DNA of 64,000 nt, from the NCBI RefSeq assembly GCF_004366075.1, contig NZ_SODU01000003.1:1612001-1676000 (forward strand), given 5' to 3'. Position 1 is the stretch's first letter. Every line of letters starts with the position of its first letter. A model generated the notes under the pieces. That model was given only the letters and a program-made list of their open reading frames with translations, had not been told where the DNA came from and did no database searches. Positions 32,932 to 42,398 of this stretch are shown here, one piece after another. The DNA is from Kribbella pratensis. GTDB lineage: Bacteria > Actinomycetota > Actinomycetes > Propionibacteriales > Kribbellaceae. The position numbers and the translations under genes are program-made.

Positions 32932-35646
32932 CTACATTGACGTACCGAGCAGACCACGGGTGATCTGGAAACCGACGTTGCCGGAGGCAACCGCCTTGGG
33001 GACGAGCCGGCGACTCGCGACCGCGGCGACGACGTCCAGCCCGATCCGCGCCTGTTCGGCGGCGTCACCGGTGGCCACCGCGTCCAGGTCGTCGCCGTAC
33101 GTCGCAACCGTCTCCGGGTCGTTGCTGAACTCGACGACCGGGACGAACCGCTGCGCCGACAAGGTGCCGCCCGCGACATGCGCGAGGATCTGCTGAACGC
33201 CCGTCGCGCCGAAGCCGGTCGCGGTCTCCATCCAGTCCGTCCCCGGCATCCGCATCACGTGCCACCCCGGCTCCGCGAACCGCTGCCCGTGCGCGATCGT
33301 CGGGCCCACCGGGTCCGCCGAACCGAACGCCGCGGTACGGAATCCGTCGTGCGCCAGCAACGCGCCACGTGACGACAGTACGACGGATCCGCCGGAGCCG
33401 ACGATCTCGCGGCCGATCAGCGCGAGCGCCTCGGCGGTTTCGACCGAGAACGGACCGCGTGCCTCCAACCCGATCGTCAGCGCGCCGAGATCACCGGACT
33501 GCGCGACCGGAGCGGGCAGGTCGAAGCTGCCGAACCACTCCTTGACCTTGTTGCCGACAGCGTCGAGACCGCCGTCCGCCTGGATGCTGGCCCAGCCGAA
33601 GCGGGACGGATCCTTGCCCGCCTCGACCAGCCGGGACCGGAAGTAGTCGTTGTGCGTCTTCTCGCAGCCGTGCTCGAGCAGCAGAGCCATCCGCGTGTTC
33701 GGGTGCAGGAGGTAGCCGAGCATGATCCGCGCGAACGTCTCCTCGGACGCGCCGCCGCTGCTGCCACAACCCTCGGTGTGCGGGAGGGCGACCATCCGGG
33801 TGACGGCGTCACCTGCCCACCTCTCCAGCTCTGCTTGTGCGGCGATCCGCAGCGCGATCATGCCCGAGCAGAGGCTGGTCGGCAGGATCAGGCCGACTGC
33901 CTCGGGCACCAACCGGTCGTCGACACGCAACAAGTCCGTGGGGGTCCGGCTCTCGGCGGTCAGGCCGCGGTGCGGGACCCCGTCGAGCGGCGCGTCGCGG
34001 TCCTCGGTCGGGAGGTCGGCGAGCTTGCGGCTCATCCGGCCGTCGGTGGTGATCGAGATGCCCTCGCGCGGGCCGGTCTGCTTCCAGTTCCGCCAGATCG
34101 ACACCTGGCTGTGGCCGGCCCGTTCGCCCGCACTCTTCTCACCGGATGCGACGCGGACCACGAGATCGAAGGTCTCCGCGGTCAGGTCCGCCATCGACGT
34201 ACCGGTCAGGTACTTGCCGGCGTCGACGTCCATCTCGGCCCGCAACCGCTCGTACCGCGCGCTCGTCGTGACGAACTTCAGCGTCGGGACGAACGGGAAG
34301 TTGGTGATCGATCCGTTGCCGGTGGTGAAGAAGATCAGGTTGCAGCCGCTGCCGATCTGGCCGGCCACCGACTCGAGGTCGTTGCCGGGGCTGTCCATGA
34401 AGATGTAGCCGTTGCCGGGCAGCGGCTCGCCGTAGTCGATGACGTGGTCCAGGCGGACCTCGCGCGGAAGTTTGCGGGCGGCGCCGATCGACTTCAGCAC
34501 GATGTTGTAGAGCCCGCGGTACACGTTGCCGCCGGACGGGTTGCCCTCGGCCGTGTGCCCGTGCCAGCCGACACGTTCCTTGAACGACTTGATGGTGGCC
34601 AGGAAGCGCTTGGCGGTGGCGAGGTCGCGCACGTTCTTCAGCACGTACGGCTCGGCGCCGATCAGTTCGTCGGTCTCCGCGAGCACCGCCGTACCACCAT
34701 GCCGGATAACCTCCGCGCTGACCTGGCCGGCGAGCGGGTTGGCCGAGATCCCGGAGAACGCGTCGGATCCGCCGCACTGCAGGGCGATCCTGAGGTCCGC
34801 GAGCGGGACCTCCTCGCGCTGCTGCGCGTCGACGACCGGCAGCCACGGCTCGATCAGCGCGCCGGCGGCCGTCAGGTCGTGCTCGAAGCCGCCTTTCCGG
34901 GTGAAGTACGCGTGCGGCACCTTGATCGACGGATAGCCGTTCTCGGCCAGGAAGTTCTTGATCGCCTCGCCGGAGACCACGTCCCCCTCGGTGTCGACGA
35001 TCAGGACGGCGCCGACGTTCGGGTTGAGTGTGAAGCCGCCGAGCGTGGCGAGCAGGAAGTGCAGGTTGTTCGGGACCTCGTCCTCGCCGCCTTCGGTGTG
35101 CGCCACCGGTACGACGCCGTCGCCCGCGGCTGCGCCGTCGAAACGCCGGGCCAACTCCGTGACGAACCCACTGCTCCGCGAACTGGTTGCCAGCAGTACG
35201 ACGTGATTCCGCGTCCCGGCCGGGCCCTGTTCACGGGGATAGCCGAGGAAGGTGCCGGGCTGCTCGACACTGGTCACCTGGGAGCCGAAGTGCAGCGCCG
35301 ACTCGTCCAACTCGAACGGGTCGAGCGGCTCGTTGGTCGCACTCGGCACCTCGGGCAGGCCGTCCACACCGCGGGCAGTGACCGCGGCGAGGCTGGTCGG
35401 CGTACAGACGTAGTCGCCGGGGACCAGGTCACGGGAGGCGCGTGCGAACGGGGTGTTCCACGAGGTCAGCGCATCGCCGGTCGCGACCGGAACGACCACG
35501 AAGCGGTGCCCTTCGAGCACGGTGTGCGGCAGCGTGATCGTCGTACCGTCGAGCTCGACCTCGGTGCCGGCGTCCAGCCGCCGGGAGGCGATCGCGACGT
35601 TGTCGCCGGGCTCGGGCAGGACGCCGATCTGTTCGAACCTCACCAT
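32932..35646 (-). CDS. UxaA-family altronate/galactarate-type dehydratase, long form
   Basis: A 904-aa protein, much longer than UxaA (about 500 aa). The N-terminal SAF-like domain (about 1-95) is followed by a UxaA core (GYPREQGPAGTRNHVVLL, LQCGGSDAFSGISANP, MDSPGNDLESVAGQ) and a second, related C-terminal region (LPTSLCSGMIALRI, LPHTEGCGSSGG, LLEHGCEKTHND). The latter resembles the N-terminal half duplicated. The start at 35646 follows GGAAGG. It is the first gene of the sugar-acid operon and divergent from gntR. It probably dehydrates a hexonate or pentonate; the exact substrate is open. Confidence 0.88.
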   Translation of the reverse strand: MVRFEQIGVLPEPGDNVAIASRRLDAGTEVELDGTTITLPHTVLEGHRFVVVPVATGDALTSWNTPFARASRDLVPGDYVCTPTSLAAVTARGVDGLPEVPSATNEPLDPFELDESALHFGSQVTSVEQPGTFLGYPREQGPAGTRNHVVLLATSSRSSGFVTELARRFDGAAAGDGVVPVAHTEGGEDEVPNNLHFLLATLGGFTLNPNVGAVLIVDTEGDVVSGEAIKNFLAENGYPSIKVPHAYFTRKGGFEHDLTAAGALIEPWLPVVDAQQREEVPLADLRIALQCGGSDAFSGISANPLAGQVSAEVIRHGGTAVLAETDELIGAEPYVLKNVRDLATAKRFLATIKSFKERVGWHGHTAEGNPSGGNVYRGLYNIVLKSIGAARKLPREVRLDHVIDYGEPLPGNGYIFMDSPGNDLESVAGQIGSGCNLIFFTTGNGSITNFPFVPTLKFVTTSARYERLRAEMDVDAGKYLTGTSMADLTAETFDLVVRVASGEKSAGERAGHSQVSIWRNWKQTGPREGISITTDGRMSRKLADLPTEDRDAPLDGVPHRGLTAESRTPTDLLRVDDRLVPEAVGLILPTSLCSGMIALRIAAQAELERWAGDAVTRMVALPHTEGCGSSGGASEETFARIMLGYLLHPNTRMALLLEHGCEKTHNDYFRSRLVEAGKDPSRFGWASIQADGGLDAVGNKVKEWFGSFDLPAPVAQSGDLGALTIGLEARGPFSVETAEALALIGREIVGSGGSVVLSSRGALLAHDGFRTAAFGSADPVGPTIAHGQRFAEPGWHVMRMPGTDWMETATGFGATGVQQILAHVAGGTLSAQRFVPVVEFSNDPETVATYGDDLDAVATGDAAEQARIGLDVVAAVASRRLVPKAVASGNVGFQITRGLLGTSM

Positions 35647-35681
35647 CGTTCGCGACCTTCCCATAGCTTGCTCTCACCCGA

Positions 35682-35700
35682 ATCGTGCATGATGCATGAT
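35682..35700. promoter_or_regulatory. Candidate GntR operator
   Basis: ATCGTGCATGATGCATGAT is a 19-bp palindrome with one mismatched pair, with the core TGCATGATGCA at 35686-35696. It is the only obvious symmetric element in the divergent region between the UxaA-type operon and gntR and fits the size of FCD-type GntR sites. Confidence 0.65.
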
Positions 35701-35767
35701 TACCAGTGTTACCCTGCCGAAACCGAACGGTGGGGTCAACCCCGCGACCAGATTCCGGAGACACCTC

Positions 35768-36448
35768 ATGAGCGAGCCAGTGGCACCGGTGGACCGGCGG
35801 CTGCTCCGGCGGCAGATGCTCGCCGACGACGTGTACGAGGCCATCAAGACGATGCTGATGGACCACGTCATCCGGCCCGGGGCGCGGATCTCGATCGACG
35901 GGCTCGCGCGGGAGTTCCAGGTGTCGTCGACGCCGGTGCGGGAGGCGCTGGCCCGGCTGGAGTCGGAAGGGCTGGCGGTCAAGGAGCCGCTCAAGGGTTA
36001 CCGCGCGACTCCGCTCCTCTCGCTCGAGGAGTTCGACGATCTGTACCGGTTCCGGCTCCTGCTCGAGCCTTGGGCGGCCCGGCGGGCGGCCGAGCTGATC
36101 TCCCCCGAGGGTGTGAAGCTCTTGCGCGCTGAGCTGGCGAACGCAGTCGAGCCGACTTCGATCGACTACGCCGGGTACAAGTCGCTGACCGTGCACGACA
36201 ACCGGTTCCATTCGCTGATCGCGTCGCTGTCCGGGAGCGAACAGGTTCGATCGGCCTTCGAGCGGACCCACTGCCACCTGCACATCTTCCGGTTGCACTA
36301 CGACCGCGACATCGGTCCCGAGGTCCTCACCGAACACCGCATGCTCGTCGAGGCGATCACCTCGGGCGATCCGGCCGCCGCCGAGTCCGCGATGACCCAG
36401 CACATCGAGAACTCGATGACGCTCCGGTTGCGCCGCATCTACGAATGA
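35768..36448 (+). CDS. GntR-family regulator, FCD type
   Basis: A 226-aa GntR protein. The N-terminal winged helix (about 15-80) has GARISIDGLAREFQVSSTPVREALARLESEGL. The all-helical FCD effector domain (about 90-225) has the metal-binding His pattern (VHDNRFHSLI, HRMLVEAI, MTQHIENS). The start at 35768 follows GGAGACACC. FCD regulators usually repress sugar-acid genes and release DNA on binding a 2-keto-3-deoxy acid or similar, which fits the divergent operon. Confidence 0.93.
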   Translation: MSEPVAPVDRRLLRRQMLADDVYEAIKTMLMDHVIRPGARISIDGLAREFQVSSTPVREALARLESEGLAVKEPLKGYRATPLLSLEEFDDLYRFRLLLEPWAARRAAELISPEGVKLLRAELANAVEPTSIDYAGYKSLTVHDNRFHSLIASLSGSEQVRSAFERTHCHLHIFRLHYDRDIGPEVLTEHRMLVEAITSGDPAAAESAMTQHIENSMTLRLRRIYE

Positions 36449-36852
36449 CCCGGCGCCCTTTCCCGCTGACGGTGCCACCGGAACTCACGGCGTACATCCT
36501 CGACTTCCACTGGGACCTCGAACGGCTGCACGCCCTCGACCTACCGACGGTCGAGCTGCCGATCGGCGACCTGACCCACCATCTCGACCTACCGTTCTGG
36601 GCGCACGACGACCGGCCCTTTCAGGTCACGCCCCGCCAGGTCGCCGCGGATCCGGTCACGTACCAGGCGCAGTACGAACGCACCCTCGCCGCCGACCTCC
36701 GCCATCCCATCGACGTCGTCCACCGCCCCGACGACCGCATCACCATCCTGGACGGCGTGCACCGGCTGCTGCGGGCAGAACTTGAACACCATCCGACCAT
36801 CAGCGCGCGAGTTCTGCAGTGGTCCGAGCTGGACCACATCGCCGTACCGTGA
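36445..36852 (+). CDS. ParB-like-domain small protein
   Basis: A 135-aa protein overlapping gntR by four bases (ATGA). It has an N-terminal segment FPLTVPPELTAYILDFHWDLE and the ParB/sulfiredoxin-like motif ITILDGVHRLLRAEL near residue 103. Similar free-standing domains occur without partition genes; the role is unknown. Its coupling to the regulator suggests co-expression rather than a shared function. Confidence 0.65.
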   Translation: MTRRPFPLTVPPELTAYILDFHWDLERLHALDLPTVELPIGDLTHHLDLPFWAHDDRPFQVTPRQVAADPVTYQAQYERTLAADLRHPIDVVHRPDDRITILDGVHRLLRAELEHHPTISARVLQWSELDHIAVP

Positions 36853-36854
36853 CG

Positions 36855-37193
36855 TCACGCCACCGGCGCGCCGCCGTACGAGACCTCGTTGCCGTCCGGG
36901 TCGTAGAAGGTCGCATGCCGTACGCCGTTCTCGTACGTCTCCCGGTCGGCGGGCTCGAGGCCGCGCTCGGCGATCGCACCGAGCGCGGCGTCGAAGTCCT
37001 CGACGAACAACGTGTGCTGCGCGTGGCCGGCGTGCTCCGGAACGACCTCGATGTAGAGGTACCGGTGCTCGCCGATCTCCCACACCGCCTCGATGTCGTT
37101 GGGCAGGAAACTCGGCGGCGCCCCCAGCAACTTCTCGTACCAGGCGACCGCGATGTCGTAGTCCCGAACAGAAATCCCGGCGAACAGATCCAT
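36855..37193 (-). CDS. VOC-superfamily protein
   Basis: A 112-aa glyoxalase/bleomycin-resistance fold protein beginning MDLFAGISVRDYDIAVAWYEKLLG and ending ATFYDPDGNEVSYGG. His and Glu positions expected for metal binding are partly present. It ends two bases from the convergent ParB-like gene. The third small VOC protein in this window; none are close paralogues. Confidence 0.87.
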   Translation of the reverse strand: MDLFAGISVRDYDIAVAWYEKLLGAPPSFLPNDIEAVWEIGEHRYLYIEVVPEHAGHAQHTLFVEDFDAALGAIAERGLEPADRETYENGVRHATFYDPDGNEVSYGGAPVA

Positions 37194-37215
37194 ACCGGAT
37201 CTTATCGGCAGGAGG

Positions 37216-38412
37216 TCACTCCGGGGCGTCGCCGTGGTCGGGGATCTCGAGCTGTACGCCGCCTTGCAGGGCGGACTGGTGCGCGTAGATGCCGGGGAGG
37301 GTGTAGCGGGCGGAGACCCACGCGTTGATCGGCGGCAGGGTCTTGTCGGCGACCGCGCGGACGAAGTCGTCGGCGAGGAAGTGGTGCGAGCCCTCGTGCC
37401 CGTTGTGCAGACCGTCGAACTCCTTCGGCAGCCGCGAGCGGTCGTGCACCGGGGACAGCCCGGACCGGAACGCGTCCCGCAGCGCGGGGTCGACGTTCGC
37501 CAGGTCGGCGTCGTCCCCGGAACCGCTCGGCTTCGTCTCCATCAAGTGGCTGACGTCCTCGACGCCTTGCTTGTTCTGCCACAGCGTCGTGGTGGCGAGC
37601 TGCTCGAAGCTGCCCTCGGTGCCGAACACCCGCAGCCGGGACTCGCGGATGTGCGACGGGTACCCGACCCGGCGCATCTCGTTCGTCCGCATGATCCCGC
37701 CGTCGGCGAGCTTGAACAGCGCGGTCGCATTCGAGAAGTCGTTGTCGAACTGGCTGATCTCCTTGTCGAAGACGCCGTCACCGCGGTCGTCCTTGACGCC
37801 GATCGCCGACACGTGGGTAGCGTGCTGACCGGTCACCGAGAGGACGTTGCCGACGGCATGCGTCGGGTAGAGCAGCGGCGGGAACGACGCGGTCTTCTTC
37901 CAGTCGTCGCCGCCGGAGTACTGGTACGCGGCGTAGAACCCGAGGTCCATGTCGTGGACGTAGTCGCCCTCGCTGTAGAACACCCGGCCGAACGCGCCCT
38001 CGGCGAGCTTCTGCCGGCAGTAGACCGAGGACGGGTAGTAGAAGCTGGTCTCACCCATCATGTAGGTGAGCCCGGTCTCCTTCACGAGCTCGATGATGCG
38101 CGCGATCTGGTCCGCCTCGATTGCCATCGGGACCGTGGAGTACACGTGCTTGCCGGCCTCGAGCGCCTTGATCGCCATCTCGCCGTGCAGCCACCGCTGC
38201 GTGAAGATCGCGACCGCGTCCACGTCCGACTCGAGCATCTCCTCGAACGACGCATGCGTCACCGTGATCCCTTGCTTGGCGGCCATCTCCGCGGTCCGTT
38301 CCGGGATGACGTCGGTCAGTCGCACGTCGGACACGTCCGGATGCGCGGACCACAACCGCAGGAACGAAGGGGCGAACTGTCCGGCTCCGGCCACACCGAT
38401 GCTGATTCCCAT
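37216..38412 (-). CDS. Gfo/Idh/MocA-family oxidoreductase
   Basis: A 398-aa NAD(P)-dependent sugar or inositol dehydrogenase-type protein. The Rossmann start is ISIGVAGAGQFAPSFLRLW and the substrate-domain EKP-like region is replaced by STVPMAIEADQ, so the usual Lys is absent at that place. The later part has YVHDMDLGFYAAYQYSGGDDW. The start at 38412 is preferred on family grounds; an ATG at 38433 adds seven residues. It lies downstream of, but separated by a strong hairpin from, the phosphodiesterase/ABC operon. Confidence 0.85.
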   Translation of the reverse strand: MGISIGVAGAGQFAPSFLRLWSAHPDVSDVRLTDVIPERTAEMAAKQGITVTHASFEEMLESDVDAVAIFTQRWLHGEMAIKALEAGKHVYSTVPMAIEADQIARIIELVKETGLTYMMGETSFYYPSSVYCRQKLAEGAFGRVFYSEGDYVHDMDLGFYAAYQYSGGDDWKKTASFPPLLYPTHAVGNVLSVTGQHATHVSAIGVKDDRGDGVFDKEISQFDNDFSNATALFKLADGGIMRTNEMRRVGYPSHIRESRLRVFGTEGSFEQLATTTLWQNKQGVEDVSHLMETKPSGSGDDADLANVDPALRDAFRSGLSPVHDRSRLPKEFDGLHNGHEGSHHFLADDFVRAVADKTLPPINAWVSARYTLPGIYAHQSALQGGVQLEIPDHGDAPE

Positions 38413-38506
38413 ACGGAAGAGCCAATCACACATTTATGTTCCACGGAAGAACAAATTCGCACGTCGAAACGTGTGACCCAGCCCACACCACCCACCCGCC
38501 CGAGGC

Positions 38507-38565
38507 ACTTTGAGAACCCACCAACCATTCTCAGGGCGTCGAAACGGTTGGTGGGTTCTCAAAGT
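38507..38565 (-). terminator. Perfect 20-bp hairpin after the phosphodiesterase operon
   Basis: ACTTTGAGAACCCACCAACC (38507-38526) pairs base for base with 38546-38565 around a 19-base loop. It starts five bases after the stop of the last operon gene, so it probably ends transcription before the oxidoreductase gene. There is no T-tract. Confidence 0.75.
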
Positions 38566-38569
38566 TGGG

Positions 38570-39244
38570 TCAGAGGTGCTGGAGGAGGTGGGGGTTGTCG
38601 GTGGTGATGCCGTCTGCGGCTAGGGCGGTGGCCTTGGTGAGGGTTTCGGAGTCGGGGACGGGCCAGGCGGTGACGGAGAGGCCGGCGGCGTGGAGGTCGG
38701 CGACGGCGTCGGGGGTGAGGCCGGCGATTCCGCAGAGGGACCAGGTCGCGCCGGCTGCGCGGGTGCGGGTGATGATCTCGGCGGTGTCCGGCGTACGGCC
38801 GAAGATGTGGCCGGTCGTCACGTCCGGGAACGCCTCGCGGACGGCGAGCAGGATCTCCGGGTGGAACGACGTCACCAGGGTCCGCTCGGCCAGCGCCCGG
38901 TCCGACTTCAGCGACTGGGCGAGCAGCGGTACGGCGGCCTCGGCCTTGACCTCTGCCTGGAACCGTACGTCGATCGCCGCGACCGTCTCGGTCCACGTCG
39001 GCACCTGTTCCCCGAGACCGGCATCCAACGCCCGCAGCTCCGCCAGCGTCAGCTCCTCGACCGCGCCCGATCCCGACGTGGTGCGGTCGACGGTGGCGTC
39101 GTGCATGATCACGAGCTCGCCGTCCGCGCTGACCCGCAGGTCGAGCTCGATCTCGTCGCAGCCGTCCGCGACCGCCCGCCGGAACGAGCGCAGCGTGTTC
39201 TCCGGTTCGGTCCCGAGTGCGCCCCGGTGGCCGGTGATGATCAC
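38570..39244 (-). CDS. Glycerophosphodiester phosphodiesterase (UgpQ-like)
   Basis: A 224-aa GDPD-family enzyme. ITGHRGALGTEPENTLRSF carries the catalytic HR and E/N residues, and ELDLRVSADGELVIMHDATVDRTT the metal ligands and second His. It splits glycerophosphodiesters into glycerol-3-phosphate and an alcohol. The GTG start overlaps the stop of the binding-protein gene (GTGA), so it is the last gene of the ABC operon and acts on the imported diester. There is no signal peptide. Confidence 0.92.
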   Translation of the reverse strand: MIITGHRGALGTEPENTLRSFRRAVADGCDEIELDLRVSADGELVIMHDATVDRTTSGSGAVEELTLAELRALDAGLGEQVPTWTETVAAIDVRFQAEVKAEAAVPLLAQSLKSDRALAERTLVTSFHPEILLAVREAFPDVTTGHIFGRTPDTAEIITRTRAAGATWSLCGIAGLTPDAVADLHAAGLSVTAWPVPDSETLTKATALAADGITTDNPHLLQHL

Positions 39245-40560
39245 AGAACTTTCTCCTCGTAGAGACGTTTGACCTCGTCGCCGATCACCTCGAGCCGGCG
39301 CGCGACGGAGGCGAACACCTTCTTCGGCTGCGCGTTGTCGGCGTAGATCTGCTGCAGCCCGGTGTAGATCTGCACGTTCGCGTTCCGCCCGTACAGCCGG
39401 ATCGCGTCCTGCCGGCGCGCGTTCTCCAGCTGCGCGATCGCGACGCCGTAGTTCGGCTGCTCCGCGATCAGCTTCTTCAGCTCGGCGTCCTCGCGGGCCT
39501 TGTTCACCACCGGAAGGTAGCCGGTCTGCGTCGTCCACCAGGCCGAGTTCTCCGGCAGGGCGAGGAACTGCAGGAATGTCGCCGCGGCCTGTTTCCGCTC
39601 GGTCGAGATGTTCCGCAGCATCCCGATCCCGCCACCGCCGGTGGCGATCCCGGCCGCGACCTCCGACGGGATGAACCCGGCCCCGACCTTGAACTTCGCC
39701 TTGGACCCGATGGTCTTCATCGCACCGGTCGACTCCTGGATCACCCCGACCAGCCCGTTCGCGAAGTCCGTGCTCGGGCTGCTCGCCATGTACGCCGCCC
39801 CGAGCTCGTGCACCATCTCCCGCTGCCACTCACCGGCCGCGACCGCACCGGCCTCGTCGATGGTGACGTCGAGCCCCTTGGAGTACGCGCCGCCGAACTG
39901 CCACACATTGCCCTGGAACTGCCAGTCGCCGTCGATCTTGGCGAACGCGATCGTCCGCAACGACCGGCCGCCGGACTGCACCTTCGCGAGCTCGGGCACC
40001 CACGACCGCAGCTCGCTCCAGGTCCGCGGCACCCGGTCCGGCAGCCCGGCCTTCGCAAACGCGTCCCGGTTGTAGTACATGATCGGCGTACTGCGGGCGA
40101 ACGGAACGGCCCAGCTCTGCCCCTTCACGACGTACTCCCCGAACAGCTTCTCCTGATACACGCCAGGACCGAAACCGTCGGTGAAGTAGCCGTTCAACGG
40201 TTCGAGCGCGTCGTTCAGGAAGAACCGTTCCCAGGTGACGTCCGACAGTACGGCGAGATCGGGCGCCTGCTTCGCGACCAGCGCGGCCGCGACCTTCTGC
40301 GCCACGTCGTCGTAGCTGCCCTGGAACTGCACCTCGACGTACACGTCGTGCTGCGAGTCGTTGAACTTGGCAACGAGCTTGTCGACCGCCTTCCCGTTCA
40401 CGCCGCCGTACGGCGACCAGAACACGACCCGGGTGCGGTTGGCGTACTGCTTCGGCACGGACCCGGCCGGCTGCGAGTAGATCGCGTCGACGGAACGGTA
40501 GCCGCAGCCCGCCAGCGTGGCGCCGGCCGCGAGCCCCAGGAACATCCTGCGCTTGAGCAT
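39241..40560 (-). CDS. ABC transporter solute-binding lipoprotein (UgpB-like)
   Basis: A 439-aa family 1 extracellular binding protein. The lipobox LAGC is at about 16-19, followed by RVVFWSPYGGVNGKAVDKLVAKFN, the usual first lobe, and LFGEYVVKGQSWAVPFARSTPIMYYN. The start at 40560 is six bases after AAGGG; an ATG six bases earlier overlaps that site. Linked to a phosphodiesterase and two permeases without an ATPase, it resembles glycerol-3-phosphate diester uptake systems that share an ATPase such as MsiK. Confidence 0.9.
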   Translation of the reverse strand: MLKRRMFLGLAAGATLAGCGYRSVDAIYSQPAGSVPKQYANRTRVVFWSPYGGVNGKAVDKLVAKFNDSQHDVYVEVQFQGSYDDVAQKVAAALVAKQAPDLAVLSDVTWERFFLNDALEPLNGYFTDGFGPGVYQEKLFGEYVVKGQSWAVPFARSTPIMYYNRDAFAKAGLPDRVPRTWSELRSWVPELAKVQSGGRSLRTIAFAKIDGDWQFQGNVWQFGGAYSKGLDVTIDEAGAVAAGEWQREMVHELGAAYMASSPSTDFANGLVGVIQESTGAMKTIGSKAKFKVGAGFIPSEVAAGIATGGGGIGMLRNISTERKQAAATFLQFLALPENSAWWTTQTGYLPVVNKAREDAELKKLIAEQPNYGVAIAQLENARRQDAIRLYGRNANVQIYTGLQQIYADNAQPKKVFASVARRLEVIGDEVKRLYEEKVL

Positions 40561-40562
40561 GC

Positions 40563-41375
40563 TCATCCCTTCAGAGCTCCGGCCGTGATCCCACCGACGA
40601 TGTAGCGCTGGGCGATCAGGAAGATCAGCAGCATCGGTGCGAGCACCAGCAGCGTGCCGGCCATGATCGTTCCCCAGGCCGCGAGACCTTCCTCGTCCTT
40701 GAGGATCAGCAGCCCGACGGGCAGCGTCCGCATCGAGGCGGTGTTGGTGACGATCAGCGGCCAGACGAAGTTGTTCCATTCCTCGACGGCGGTGATCACC
40801 ACGACCGTGATCAGCATCGGCCGCGACATCGGGAGAACGACGCGCCACAAGGTGCGCAGGTGTCCGGCGCCATCGACAGCGGCCGCGTCCGTCACCTCTG
40901 TGGGCAGGGTGAGGAAGTGCTGCCGCATCAGGAACGTCGCGAACGCGGACCCGATGCCGGGGATGATCAGGCCGGCGTAGGTGTTGATCCAGCCGAGGGT
41001 CGCCACGGTCAGGTAGTTCGGCAGCAACGTCACGTGGCCGGGCACCATCATCGCGCCGAGCACCGCGAAGAACAGGATCTTCTTGAACGGGAACCGCAGG
41101 TAGGCGAAGGCGTACGCCGTCAGCACGGCGTTCACCACCTTCAACGCGGTCCCGATCACGGTGATGATCGTGGAGTTCAGGAAGAACCGGTCGAACGGCG
41201 CGGCCTTCCACGCCAGGCTGAAGTTCTCCCAGGTCAGGTGCGGCCACCAGGCGGGCGGCCACTGGTAGATCTGAGTCGGCTGCTTGAACGCGGTGGACAG
41301 CAACCAGTACAGCGGTCCGAGGAACACGGCCGCCACACCGATCAGTACGACGTACTGGATCGCGCGTGTCTTCAT
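40563..41375 (-). CDS. ABC transporter permease (MalG/UgpE type)
   Basis: A 270-aa inner-membrane permease with six predicted helices. The EAA loop TDAAAVDGAGHLRTLWRVVLPMSRPML (about 155-180) contacts the ATPase, and the C-terminus RYIVGGITAGALKG is typical of MalG-like subunits. The start overlaps the stop of the partner permease by four bases. It works with the next upstream gene to form the channel. Confidence 0.93.
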   Translation of the reverse strand: MKTRAIQYVVLIGVAAVFLGPLYWLLSTAFKQPTQIYQWPPAWWPHLTWENFSLAWKAAPFDRFFLNSTIITVIGTALKVVNAVLTAYAFAYLRFPFKKILFFAVLGAMMVPGHVTLLPNYLTVATLGWINTYAGLIIPGIGSAFATFLMRQHFLTLPTEVTDAAAVDGAGHLRTLWRVVLPMSRPMLITVVVITAVEEWNNFVWPLIVTNTASMRTLPVGLLILKDEEGLAAWGTIMAGTLLVLAPMLLIFLIAQRYIVGGITAGALKG

Positions 41376-42322
41376 CGGTAGTGCACCCGCCTCTCCATCA
41401 CCCGGGCCTGCACCGTGGTGACGACCAGCAGGATGACGAACATGATGATCGACAGCGTCGCCGCGCGGCCCGCGTTGAACGCCTGGAAGCCTTCGTTGTA
41501 GATCGACCAGCTCAGCGTGGTGGTGGCATCACCAGGGCCGCCACCGGTCATCACCGCGATCACGTCGAACGCCTGGAAGGTGCCGATCACCGTGGTGATC
41601 AGCAGGAAGAAGGTGATCGGGGCAAGCAGCGGGAGCTTGATCGACCGGAACCGCGTCCAGGTCGACGCGCCGTCGATCGCGGCCGCCTCGTCGAGCTCCT
41701 TCGGCAGGCCCTGCAGGCCGGCCAGGTAGATCAGCGCGGCGAACCCGACGTTCTTCCACAGGTAGACGATGACCAGACCCGGCAGCGCCCAGTCGGAGTT
41801 GTTCATCCAGTCCGGCGGCTCGGCGCCGAACGGTTCGATCAGCGCCCGCATCAGGCCGTAGCCGGGGTCGAAGATGAACGCCCAGATGGTCGCGACCGCG
41901 GCACCGGACAGGATGTGCGGAGCGAACGCGATCGTCCGGACCGCGCCGCGGCCCTTCAGCGGCAGGTTGAACAGGAACGCCAGCGCCAGCCCGATCACCA
42001 GGCTGCCGACCACGATCAGACCGGTGAACACCACCGTGATCCACAGCGTCTTGTGGAACGCGGGGTCGGTCAGCGTCCGGCCGTAGTTGGCCAGGCCCAC
42101 GAACTTCGGGCGGGCCGCGATCATGTTCCAGTCGGTCAGGCTGAGGAACGCGTTGTAGATGATCGGCCAGTACGCGAAGACCGCGATCACCAGCAGGTTC
42201 GGCGCGACCAGCAACGCGAACAGCCCGTACTCGCGCCGTCGCCGGCGCTTCCGCTGATCATTGCCGTCAGCAATCGTTCGTTCGTCCGGATGGGTCCGGG
42301 CCGGCAGGTCAACTATGCTCAT
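41372..42322 (-). CDS. ABC transporter permease (MalF/UgpA type)
   Basis: A 316-aa permease with a basic N-terminus (KRRRRREYG) and six helices. The EAA loop is EAAAIDGASTWTRFRSIKLPLL, and TGGGPGDATTTLSWSIYNEGF is a typical periplasmic loop of MalF/UgpA-type proteins. It pairs with the downstream permease. A 76-base gap with a repeated CCTCGCTTCGCTC sequence separates it from the inositol monophosphatase gene. Confidence 0.93.
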   Translation of the reverse strand: MSIVDLPARTHPDERTIADGNDQRKRRRRREYGLFALLVAPNLLVIAVFAYWPIIYNAFLSLTDWNMIAARPKFVGLANYGRTLTDPAFHKTLWITVVFTGLIVVGSLVIGLALAFLFNLPLKGRGAVRTIAFAPHILSGAAVATIWAFIFDPGYGLMRALIEPFGAEPPDWMNNSDWALPGLVIVYLWKNVGFAALIYLAGLQGLPKELDEAAAIDGASTWTRFRSIKLPLLAPITFFLLITTVIGTFQAFDVIAVMTGGGPGDATTTLSWSIYNEGFQAFNAGRAATLSIIMFVILLVVTTVQARVMERRVHYR

Positions 42323-42398
42323 CCACGTCCTCGCTTCGCTCCGGGCGCGGATGAGACACGAGCCGAGCTGTGCTTGATGATGACCTCGCTTCGCTCGG

